64,000 nt of DNA from Phocaeicola vulgatus (GTDB lineage: Bacteria > Bacteroidota > Bacteroidia > Bacteroidales > Tannerellaceae). The notes below the pieces were generated by a model. That model searched no databases and was not told where the DNA came from. It saw nothing but the letters and a program-made list of their open reading frames with translations. Shown here piece by piece: positions 46,731-54,881 of this stretch (the stretch's first letter is position 1; each line of letters begins with the position of its first letter). Position numbers and translations under genes: made by a program. The DNA is taken from assembly GCA_022009975.1 (NCBI GenBank), contig CP091733.1, positions 62,001 to 126,000 of the forward strand, given 5' to 3'.

Positions 46731-46919
46731 TTTGCACGCTGAAATTAAATATATACCTTTGCAAAACATAAAAATAAATTTTGATTAGCACTAATTAATT
46801 GTCTATTGTTTATGATCATAAGCAAGACACAAAAGATTTTTACATTGGTCTAAAGAATTGAGAATTAAAAAAACAACTTAAAAAACGACGGCTTGAGAAA
46901 GTAGTCGTTTTTGTTTTTT
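46731..46919 (+). ncRNA. candidate small RNA with own promoter and terminator
   Basis: TTTG (46731-46734), 19 bp, TACCTTTG (46754-46761) is a perfect promoter. About 120 bases later a 9-bp stem (46881-46889 with 46904-46912, AAAAACGAC) is followed by TTTTG and TTTTTT. No open frame of note lies between. The transcript would be about 150 bases. It might instead be an attenuated leader of the next gene, which has its own -7 box after the hairpin. Confidence 0.45.
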
Positions 46920-46942
46920 GTAGGAATTTCCAATATTCTATG

Positions 46943-46950
46943 TATATTTG
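46943..46950 (+). promoter_or_regulatory. -7 box TATATTTG for DUF3467 gene
   Basis: Full TAnnTTTG match 30 bp before the ATG; a TTTG ends 22 bp upstream, three more than the optimum. Confidence 0.5.
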
Positions 46951-46980
46951 TAGCGTAAATAACATTTTATTTAAAGAGTC

Positions 46981-47301
46981 ATGGAAGATAACAAACCGAC
47001 AAACAACAACGAAATTCAAGTAGAATTGTCAGCAGAAACAGCTCAAGGTACTTATGCTAACTTGGCTGTTATTTCTCATTCAGCGTCTGAATTTATTTTG
47101 GATTTTATCCGTGTGGTTCCTGGAACACCGAAAGCACAGGTTAAAAGCCGTATCATATTAACTCCAGACAATGCTCACCGTTTATATCTTGCTTTGCAGG
47201 ACAACTTGAAGAAGTTTGAAGAAATGATGACTTCTGGTGCTGCTAATGCGGATAACAAAACTGCTAATTTCCAGGATTTCGTACCAAAAGGTGATGCTTG
47301 A
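46981..47301 (+). CDS. DUF3467 domain-containing protein
   Basis: 106 residues: the core VELSAETAQGTYANLAVISHSASEFILDFIRVVPGTPKAQVKSRIILTPDNAHRLYLALQDNLKKFE is the whole DUF3467 domain. Conserved small cytoplasmic protein of unknown role, found widely in Bacteroidota. As I recall it commonly follows rpoC in this order; here it is 22 kb away, with IS elements and an island between. Confidence 0.85.
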   Translation: MEDNKPTNNNEIQVELSAETAQGTYANLAVISHSASEFILDFIRVVPGTPKAQVKSRIILTPDNAHRLYLALQDNLKKFEEMMTSGAANADNKTANFQDFVPKGDA

Positions 47302-47377
47302 TAAATAAGCATAAAAGGAATTAAGGCATGCAGACGTCAAATCTGTGTGCCTTTTTTGTGTAAGAATATATACTACC

Positions 47378-48355
47378 ATGAAAATATATAATGTTGGCAT
47401 TATCGGGGCAGGGCATATTGCTTTGAAGATGGCTTCTACTTTGGCTGCTTTGCCACGGACTCATCGCTATGCCATTGCTTCGAGGGAGATGCGGAAAGCG
47501 ATGACGTTCGCTAAAGAACAAGGTTTTGAACGTGCTTATGGCTCGTATGAGGAATTGATGGATGACCCGAAAGTGGATTTGATTTATATTGCAACGCCAC
47601 ATGCTTTCCATTTTGAGCAAGCCAAAGCATGCATATTGAAAGGGAAACCGGTGTTGTGTGAAAAGGCTTTCACGGCTAATGCCGCACAAGCGGAAGAACT
47701 CTTGAAGTTGGCTGAGGAAAAGCAGGTGTTTATAGCGGAAGCTATCTGGACTCGTTATTTGCCGATGTCAAGGACGATTGCCGAGTTGGTCCGCAATGGG
47801 GCAGTTGGCACGCCTTATTTGCTTTCCGCCAATTTGGGCTATGCCATCACGAACCGCGAGCGTTTGGTCCGTCCGGAATTGGCAGGCGGAGCTCTCTTGG
47901 ATGTCGGGGTTTATACGCTGAATTTTGCGGCGATGGTGTTTGGCACGGAGATACTTTCCACAACATCCACTTGTGTGAAGATGGACAATGGATTGGATGC
48001 ACAAGATAGCATCACATTGGTTTATCCCGGTGAAAGAATGGCAGTGTTGAATAGTTCGATGCTGGCACGTTCGGACAGGCATGGAATCATATCCGGTGAT
48101 GGAGGGCACATGATTATAGATAATATTAATAATCCCCAGTCAATAAAGGTGTTGGATGGCAACTATCAAACAGTTGCAGAGTATCATGCTCCTTCGCAAG
48201 TGACAGGATTCGAATATGAGGTGAACGCTTGCATCGAAGCTTTGGACAAAGGTCTTTTGCAAACTTTGGATATGCCGCATGACGAGACGCTGCGTATCAT
48301 GAGGCAAATGGATGCTTTAAGGAAAGAATGGGGCGTCCGTTTCCCTTTTGAATGA
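47378..48355 (+). CDS. Gfo/Idh/MocA family oxidoreductase
   Basis: 325 residues. N-terminal Rossmann fold with GIIGAGHIALKMA, DPKVDLIYIATPHAFH and the CEKAFTAN motif that carries the catalytic Lys region; C-terminal alpha/beta domain (AIWTRYLPMSRTIAELVRNG, GGALLDVGVYTLNFA). NAD(P)-dependent sugar or inositol dehydrogenases and trans-dihydrodiol dehydrogenase-like enzymes share this form; the substrate is unknown. ATG 47378 begins the Rossmann strand; an upstream start is not needed. Confidence 0.85.
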   Translation: MKIYNVGIIGAGHIALKMASTLAALPRTHRYAIASREMRKAMTFAKEQGFERAYGSYEELMDDPKVDLIYIATPHAFHFEQAKACILKGKPVLCEKAFTANAAQAEELLKLAEEKQVFIAEAIWTRYLPMSRTIAELVRNGAVGTPYLLSANLGYAITNRERLVRPELAGGALLDVGVYTLNFAAMVFGTEILSTTSTCVKMDNGLDAQDSITLVYPGERMAVLNSSMLARSDRHGIISGDGGHMIIDNINNPQSIKVLDGNYQTVAEYHAPSQVTGFEYEVNACIEALDKGLLQTLDMPHDETLRIMRQMDALRKEWGVRFPFE

Positions 48356-48372
48356 AGCAATAGAAAAGTACA

Positions 48373-48403
48373 AGCCTTCGGCGAAATCACATCGACGAAG
48401 GCT
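48373..48403. terminator. hairpin after the oxidoreductase gene
   Basis: Stem AGCCTTCG (48373-48380) with CGAAGGCT (48396-48403), extended inside by CGA/TCG. There is no strong T run on the plus strand. Confidence 0.5.
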
Positions 48404-48465
48404 CCTCTGGGTTTAATACATTTAGAAAAACATTACTAACAACTAATATTTGGTCATTTATCCTA

Positions 48466-48503
48466 ACCAAAAGGGTACAACATTGGCTACCGCCTTGTTG
48501 TAC
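48466..48503 (-). terminator. terminator-like hairpin downstream of the riboswitch
   Basis: GTACAACA (48475-48482) pairs with TGTTGTAC (48496-48503). Read on the minus strand it is followed by CCCTTTTGG. It would end the riboswitch transcript. Confidence 0.45.
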
Positions 48504-48585
48504 AAAGTAATACCTATTTAATTATGCGCTTATAAATTTCTACATCGCTTTACTATCCCTCGAATAAAGGCGATAAATATGAAAT

Positions 48586-48747
48586 GGCAGGTCTTCTGAC
48601 TGACTCCCATCTTGAAGCCTTCCCGGCAATAGCCAGTGGCAATGAGGTGTTTCAAGATGTTATCGGAGCTTCACAGCAGCGGGACTGTCCGGGATTTTCA
48701 CCCGATTCCCTTTTAATCTTCACGAAGAATATTCGTTTCAGAACCGA
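48586..48747 (-). ncRNA. cobalamin riboswitch (orphan)
   Basis: Read on the minus strand it shows the class landmarks in order: AGGGAATCGGGTGAAAATCCC, ACAGTCCCGCTGCTGTGA, GCCACTG, GGGAAGG, and the closing GTCAGTCAGAAGACCTGCC, the B12-box region. It has its own promoter -7 box (TATCTTTG, 48757-48764). Downstream on the same strand (48585 down to 48356) no open frame is present and the next gene is convergent, so it controls nothing visible. Confidence 0.88.
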
Positions 48748-48756
48748 TTTCAATCG

Positions 48757-48764
48757 CAAAGATA
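48757..48764 (-). promoter_or_regulatory. -7 box of the riboswitch transcript
   Basis: TATCTTTG on the minus strand, about 10 bases before the riboswitch; TTTT rather than TTTG at the -33 place. Confidence 0.5.
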
Positions 48765-48841
48765 TACTTTTTTTCATAAATGGAAAACCGAATACGTTTT
48801 TTTATCGTTTTTTTCAAAATAGTATATATAAAAAACAGGGA

Positions 48842-48876
48842 GCTGTGTCAAAACGAAAGTTTTGATGCAGCCCCCT
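48842..48876. terminator. hairpin of the GCTGCRTCAAAAC family
   Basis: GCTGTGTCAAAAC (48842-48854), loop GAAA, GTTTTGATGCAGC (48859-48871), then CCCCCTTT. Paired throughout with two G-T pairs. It stands upstream of the riboswitch promoter and downstream of the DPP-IV gene. The remaining 48877-49030 shows no gene. Confidence 0.65.
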
Positions 48877-49030
48877 TTAAGGTATGTCAGAATTAGCAAA
48901 ATGCAAGGCACTTAGGATGAGACCGACAGGAGTTTACTGATGTAAATGACTGAGGTCGAATTCCGAAAGTAACGCAGCAGTTTGCAATTATGACACACTG
49001 CCATGTTCATCTCATTTTTCCCGTTCTGTC

Positions 49031-51135
49031 TTATTCCCAAGCCGGAGGTTCAACCCCCATCAAGTTCTTAACGAAAAAGTCATGCACTTTGTGCATTTCA
49101 AACGGACCACCCAAGCTATGTGTCTTGCCCGGCAAGTAGAGTTGGTCGAAATTCTTATTTGCCTTCATCAACTCGCTTACTACCTGCAATGTGGAAGCCG
49201 GATCAACATTGTCGTCCAACTCTCCATTGATCAACAGGAGTTTTCCTTTCAAACGCCAAGCATTGTCCACATTCGATGAAGCACTGTAAGATTCGTCGAT
49301 TGGATAACCCATCCATTGTTCATTCCACCATATTTTGTCCATCCGATTGTCATGGCAACCACACAGTGCAACTGCCACTTTGTAGAAATCATTATGGAAC
49401 AACAAAGCAGCCATTGCATTTTGACCGCCAGCCGACCAGCCATAAATACCCACACGGTTGATATCCATATACGGATATTTGGCAGCAGCCGCTTTAATCC
49501 AGGCTATACGGTCTGGGAAACCTGCATCTTTCAGATTCTTCCAGCAAACATCGTGGAACGCTTTGGAGCGGTTGGCTGTACCCATTCCGTCAATCTTGAC
49601 TACAATGAATCCCAGTTCTGCCAATCGGGAACAAAGATGGTCGGTCGCCCGGAAGTATTTCTCGACATGCGAATCATGCGGCCCGGCATAAATCATCTCG
49701 ACAATCGGATACGTGCGGGAAGCATCGAAAGTAGAAGGACGAATGATCTTGCCCCAAATGTCCGTCTTGCCATCACGTCCTTTTGCATGGAAAACTTCCG
49801 GTAATTGCCAGCCGTATTCAACCAAGGAACTTACATCACTTTTTTCCAATGAAGCCACGACAGAACCGTCCGATGTTTTACGCAATACCGAAACATAAGG
49901 CATATCAGCACGCGAATAAGCATCTACCATATATTGATGGTTTGCCGACAAAGTCACTTCATGGTTGGCAAGTTCCGGAGTCAGGTCTTTAAAGCCGCTA
50001 CCATCTAAATTGACCCGGCAAAGGTGTGAATGATAAGGGTCTTCTCCTTGATTTAAACCTGATGCCAGGAAGTAAATAACTCCAGCTTCTTCATCTACAT
50101 ATTCGACGTTACGAACCACCCATTCGCCTTTCGTCACTTGACGGATGACCTTTCCGTCATTTCCAAACAGGTAAAGATGACGCCAGCCGTCGCGCTCAGA
50201 AATCCAAAGCATTTGCTTTCCATCCTGCAAATCATGACGGAAGCGATTATTGTAATAGAAGAAAGTAGGCACCTGTTCATCTACCAAATGGATAATCTTT
50301 CCATCTGATGCATTGACTTCTCCTATGATATAGCGTTGGTGGCCGCGTTGATTGAACTCGAATGTAAATGCCCGGCTGTCATTTCGCCAACCTGTCAGGT
50401 ATAAATCAAATTGATTCTCATACAACGAAGTTTCTAAAGGAATCTGTTTCTTCGTTTCCCAATCAAACAAAACAGGGACAGAAACAGGTAAGACATCGCC
50501 CGGTTTGGCATAATCCCGCCATTGCAAGATAGGCTGTAACTGGGTGGATGGACGTGATTCCAATAACGGAATACGCCGTTCTTCCACATCTCTGGTCTTG
50601 ACAGTAGCAATCTTCTTCGAATCAGGAGACCATAAAATACGGCTACCGTAGGTATAGTTCCGGATGCCGTCCATTGTCAGAGCCGTCACCTCTTTTTTAT
50701 TCTTCCGGCTACGTACATAAAGATTGTTGTCCTGTATATATGCTTCCCACAAACTATCGGGAGAAGCTACCGGTTTGTCACTCTGTCGCCGATAATTCCA
50801 CTGGGGCTTCGCTTCTTCTTTCAACAGTTCATCTGCAAGTGGCTTATGCTTCCCTTTCAGGAAACAGCCAGACCTTGCTTGTCTGCTGCTTTATTTTTCT
50901 TTCCGGTCTCAGCATCCACCAAATAAAAGACCGTTCCTGTCTTTTCCCGGTTCTGGTACCAAAAGAAATGCGAATCACCCAGCCAATGAGGTTTGACTGC
51001 CGGTGAATAAACTTGATTTTCTAACTTCAAAATCGTGTCAGCCCGCTGATAATCGGCTTTTGTCACTTGAGCATTTCCTGTTGCCCACGGGAGCAAAAGT
51101 GACAAACAACATACTTGCAAAATTCGTTTATACAT
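49031..51135 (-). CDS. S9 family peptidase, dipeptidyl-peptidase IV type, one frameshift
   Basis: About 700 residues once a break near 50850 is joined (KQGLAV to LKGKHKPLADELLKEEAKPQW). Signal peptide MYKRILQVCCLSLLLPWATGNAQ. A beta-propeller domain (DPP-IV N) with ILWSPDSKKIA and MLWISERDGWRHLYLF, then an alpha/beta-hydrolase domain with the nucleophile in GWSAGGQNA, Asp in NGELDDNVDP, His in KTHSLGGP. The exported enzyme removes dipeptides, with X-Pro preference usual for the family; GWSAGG instead of GWSYGG is a small deviation. Nutritional peptidase, stands alone. Confidence 0.87.
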
Positions 51136-51174
51136 ACATCTTATCCAATTAGATTAATTAAGACTCAAACATTA

Positions 51175-51291
51175 TCAAGTAAACGTTTTAATACCGGAAT
51201 CTTCAGTACAGGAAATTTTCTGTTCCGCCGCTTGCCGGGCAAATTCCAAGCCCATTCCCGACGAGTCCCCTGTTACTAATGTGTATTTCAT
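51175..51291 (-). pseudogene. N-terminal stub of a short-chain dehydrogenase
   Basis: MKYTLVTGDSSGMGLEFARQAA is the start of an SDR with a near-complete TGxxxGxG cofactor loop. After 22 residues it loses the family pattern and stops at TGA 51175-51177, 38 codons in all. It is the remnant of a gene cut by a deletion or insertion. Confidence 0.6.
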
Positions 51292-51347
51292 GTTTTAATA
51301 TCAAGCTGCACATGTACCTCTCTGTCTTTTAAATAAGAAACCTGGAC

Positions 51348-51563
51348 TTGATATATGCACAACTTGTGCGCAATATTCGCAAAATATATCGACATCTGCA
51401 AGCTGTTTGCGGGGAATTTGGTCAACAAACAAGAGATTTTTTGGTTAGCCAAGCTGCACTGCCCACATTGAATGTGGAGGATGGAAAAGCGATACATGAA
51501 ATAGCTGTTTCCCTGGTTACATTGAAATGTACCGATGTGCTTGATGATGTATTAATTAAATAA
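51348..51563 (+). CDS. hypothetical protein, probably 5'-truncated
   Basis: Up to 71 residues from a TTG codon: LIYAQLVRNIRKIYRHLQAVCGEFG ... LKCTDVLDDVLIK. The frame continues a few codons upstream to an in-frame TAA, and no ATG is available, so the N-terminus is likely lost. I do not recognise it. It ends 20 bases before the Fic gene on the same strand and may have been its operon partner. Confidence 0.4.
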   Translation: MIYAQLVRNIRKIYRHLQAVCGEFGQQTRDFLVSQAALPTLNVEDGKAIHEIAVSLVTLKCTDVLDDVLIK

Positions 51564-51583
51564 AGAACAAAAAGAAACGATAT

Positions 51584-52607
51584 ATGAACAAGGTTATTGA
51601 ACATTTGGATTTAAGTTCCGTTGATGGTTCACAGTTGAATCTCGATGCACTCTATCAGATTGCCCCTTCTGTCTTTACCGAGGCATACGACCCCAAAACC
51701 GGTAAAGTCGGCCGCAAGGGAATCACGTCCAAAGGTAGCCTTGGTATAGCTTTGAACGTAAAAAACAGTAGATTCATGGAAAAAGTAGAAGCACTTTACA
51801 ATAAATGGAAAGCCTTACAGCCATTGACAGAGCAAAAACAATATTTGTTCAGCCAACGGTTCACGGTGGAGTATAACTACAACAGCAACCATATAGAAGG
51901 AAATACGCTTACTTATCATGCAGGATGCTACAAGACACGCCCAAACAGTGTGATTACCCGATATGGCGATCGTTTTGAATACGCAACACCGGAAGAAACA
52001 CCGGCGTTGATGACAGACCTTGTGGATTGGTACAATGAGAGCGAGCAATCCGGTAAATACTCTCCGGTGGAACTGGCGGCACTTTTCCATTATCGTTACA
52101 TCCGTATTCATCCATTTGAAGATGGGAACGGGCGTATCGCACGTTTGATGGTAAACTACATCTTTCCCGTCATGGGTGGCCGATGATAGTGGTAAGAAGC
52201 CGTAACAAAAATGAATATATTGATGCTTTGCACCAATCCGACATAGAAATAGGGACATCCCCATCAGCCGGTGCTCATGCCACACTTGCACAGATAAAGC
52301 ATTTCTTGAAATACTTCAAGCAACTTGTCGCTGTGGAAATCCAGTACGCTATTGATTTTGCCTCGGAAACATCACCCAATGTCTGGTGGTATGACGGCCA
52401 GCGTGTCGTATTCCGCAGCCCGTCGTCCAGCATCATATTGCACACCATGCAGCAATATCCCGATTGTACCATTGAGTTTATCGCTCAAAGGCCGGTATTG
52501 TTGAAGCTGCTGTCAAAAAGCAATTAGCGCAAATGACGAAAAAGGGATACATACAGCGACGAGAAAAAGACGGTTGCTGGCATGTACTTACGGCAGCTTC
52601 AGTATAA
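51584..52607 (+). CDS. Fic family protein with N-terminal inhibitory helix, two frameshifts
   Basis: About 341 residues when breaks near 52170 and 52500 are joined. Fic motif HPFEDGNGRIARL (176-188) is complete, with catalytic His176. The inhibitory motif SNHIEGN (101-107) matches (S/T)xxxE(G/N), the class II arrangement that blocks the ATP site until released. The C-terminal part ends with a winged-helix-like module (VKKQLAQMTKKGYIQRREKDGCWHVLTAAS). It should AMPylate a protein target; the target is unknown. It precedes a ruined type III restriction gene. Confidence 0.8.
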
Positions 52608-52636
52608 GTAGTTATAAATAAATGTCGTAGTAGAAA

Positions 52637-54064
52637 ATGAAAATCAAATATAAACACCAACGATTTCAAACGGAGGCGGCCCCGCTGTGTGACGGATATC
52701 TTTCAAGGACAGCCTATAAGTGACGCGCTGGGCAACTTTCTGGTGGATCAAGGCAGAGAAAGCACTTTATTCAATGAGGAGGGTTTTGGAAATGCACCAT
52801 TGGCATTAAGCCGCCATAGCTTTTGTGAGAACGTTCGTACCATTCAAATGGCGCAAGGATTGAAACCCGTTGATCATTTGGAAGGTCAGGATTTGACTTT
52901 TACCATTGAAATGGAAACAGGTACGGGCAAGACCTACACCTACATCAAGACCATGTACGAATTGAACCGTCACTATGGATGGTCGAAGTTTATCATCGTG
53001 GTGCCGAGTATCGCTATCCGTGAGGGAATCCGTCTGTTCAATCCGTTGTTGATAGTCTGACCGGCACTGTACATTTTCTGAATGGTCTGACCCTGCATGA
53101 AGGGGATATTCATGAAGAGCTGATTGCACAAGGTTATATAAAGAAAGGCAGACTCACTCAAAAGTATTTTGATGACAAGAAAGCTGACACACTTGACTTT
53201 GGTGAGCAAAATGGCATGAAATCGTTTATTGTGAAGCAGTTGGACAAGGTGTTCAATCCGGATATTACAAGCCGGCGAACGGGCGGGATAAGAAAAAAGC
53301 CGACTTCAACCGGGATAATTTCAACAAAAAAGAATGGCAGGAATTGTGGAAGCGCATCAATGTGCGCACTTACTATAATGTGAACTTTGACACTTCGATA
53401 TTGATAGAAAATGCCGTTGACGAGCTTGACAAACATTTGAACGTGACTGAGATACGCATAGTGGTGGAAAGCGGAGCAATGGAAGGCATACGTGACAGGG
53501 AAGAACTGGAAGCCGGTACTGCCATGTCAACGGCCAAAGTAAGAACCATTCATGTGACAGAGGCCGTAGGCAACAATGTGACCTATGATTTGGTAGGTGA
53601 ATTGGTGCAAATCCGATATGAAACGGAACAGCTCATTTGATACATCTGTTTTTGATGAAGCTTCCGTGCGGGGAATCGTTGGTAAGGATGCCATTGAAAG
53701 CCGAAAGTCGCTGTACGACCTTGTAGTGGTAGACAGTCAAGGCATTGAGAAATCATTTGCCGAATCATTGCAGAAAGAAGACGATGTGGTAGTTTATACC
53801 AAACTGCCGGGAGGTTTCTATATCAATAAGCCCATGGGGAAATATAATCCGGACTGGGCCGTAGCCTTCCGCGAAGGTAGCGTGAAACATGTTTATTTTG
53901 TAGCTGAAACCAAGGGAAAAGACATTGAAGCTTCGCAACTGCGAAAGGCGGAAGATGCCAAGATAGAATGTGCACGCCGTCACTTTGCTGCCATAAGCAC
54001 AGGTGAAGTTGTATATAGTGTGGTAAAGACATATCAGGATTTGTATAATGTGGTAATAAAGTAA
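52637..54064 (+). pseudogene. type III restriction endonuclease Res subunit, degraded
   Basis: Pieces in order: MKIKYKHQRFQTEAA; helicase motif I METGTGKTYTYIKTMYELN; VVPSIAIREG; GTVHFLNGLTLHEGDIHEELIAQGYI; WKRINVRTYYNVNFDTSILI; and the PD-ExK endonuclease YNPDWAVAF ... YFVAETKG. The total is about 475 codons where 900-1000 are usual. Helicase motifs II-VI are missing between 53030 and 53060, and another stretch is lost near 53620. Several one-base shifts add to this. The internal deletions cannot be sequencing errors, so the gene is dead. No Mod methyltransferase is present. Confidence 0.8.
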
Positions 54065-54112
54065 AAATTAAAATCAAATGTGTACACTGCGCTTTCGAAA
54101 ATCAGTATCCCC

Positions 54113-54178
54113 GTTTTAATGCTGTTTTAATGCTGTTTTAATGCTGTTAAAACACCGTTTAAACGCTGTTTTATCGCG
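54113..54178. repeat. 11-bp-phased AT-tract repeat, copy C
   Basis: Six exact 11-bp units: GTTTTAATGCT three times, then GTTAAAACACC, GTTTAAACGCT, GTTTTATCGCG. Two units are the same as or one base from units of copy A at 24.8 kb. It lies just after the Res remnant and before a hairpin of the GCTGCRTCAAAAC family. Confidence 0.75.
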
Positions 54179-54180
54179 CA

Positions 54181-54215
54181 GGGCTGCATCAAAACTTTCG
54201 TCTTGACACAGCCCC
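54181..54215. terminator. imperfect hairpin of the GCTGCRTCAAAAC family
   Basis: GGGCTGCATCAAAAC (54181-54195) with TCTTGACACAGCCC (54201-54214), three mismatches. Terminates the gene fragment on the minus strand or the Res remnant on the plus strand. Confidence 0.55.
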
Positions 54216-54268
54216 AGATGTTTTTGATATATGTCCCTTTTTGCAGACCGCCAGTTCCTGATAGTTGT

Positions 54269-54606
54269 TTTAATAGTTCCTTACTGGAAATTCCGCAATG
54301 CGGAGTGTTGTGCAACCGTAAGGGATTAATTCGATAATTTCCTCGTCTCCCATGTCATTGCCCTGCTGGGTGTAAAAAGCAATCGGACCTGCCGAACCTC
54401 GTACAGTCGTCCAATTATTTAGCCGGCGTGCTTTCGTCTTGATATGGACTGGTGCATTCTCTACATTCCAAGGATAACCTTTCCAGTTGGATTTTTCAAC
54501 AATATAGTTGGCTTGTATGTTTTCCTTTGAAAATGATTTGTTGGAAAGAGCGTAATTCCATGGGGTGTCGGAAGTAACTTCGTAATACCATTCCCCGAAA
54601 GATTTC
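54269..54606 (-). pseudogene. duplicated 3' end of the DUF1680 gene
   Basis: In frame on the minus strand, about 112 codons ending RIAEFPVRNY, no start. It is the same length as and closely alike to 54881-55218, the 3' end of the complete gene. The half farther from the stop codon is nearly identical; the stop-proximal half differs at many third positions. It is the remains of a second paralog or of a tandem duplication. The 54607-54880 gap contains only a terminator. Confidence 0.85.
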
Positions 54607-54794
54607 TATAAACCCATTGGCAGAGTTAAATATGCGCTAATTTAATTCCGCCACGGGTAAGAAAATATATACCTATACTACAAATTTAAGCCACGGATAT
54701 TTGCAACTGTGCCTGGATATTCTCAAATCCGGAAGCCGTAGTCAATAATATACGCAACATGGCTAAATAATAACTATTACTGTATTACTATAAA

Positions 54795-54827
54795 TACGAG
54801 CTGCAACTGAAAAAATTGCAGCTCGTA
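54795..54827. terminator. terminator after the DUF1680 gene
   Basis: Perfect 12-bp stem (54795-54806 with 54816-54827, TACGAGCTGCAA), A-rich loop, AT-rich flanks. Ends the minus-strand PUL transcript. Confidence 0.8.
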
Positions 54828-54881
54828 TAATTATTATATATGTACTTCAGTTAATGCTTACTAACCTTTTCTTGTTTAGCT

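Noticed and set aside
48356..48585. Remnant of a B12 receptor gene behind the riboswitch
   Set aside because: I translated the minus strand and saw no stretch like a TonB-dependent receptor, only stops and hairpins.
54113..54178. CRISPR array
   Set aside because: Units are 11 bp, contiguous, without unique spacers of 30 bp or so, and no cas gene is present.
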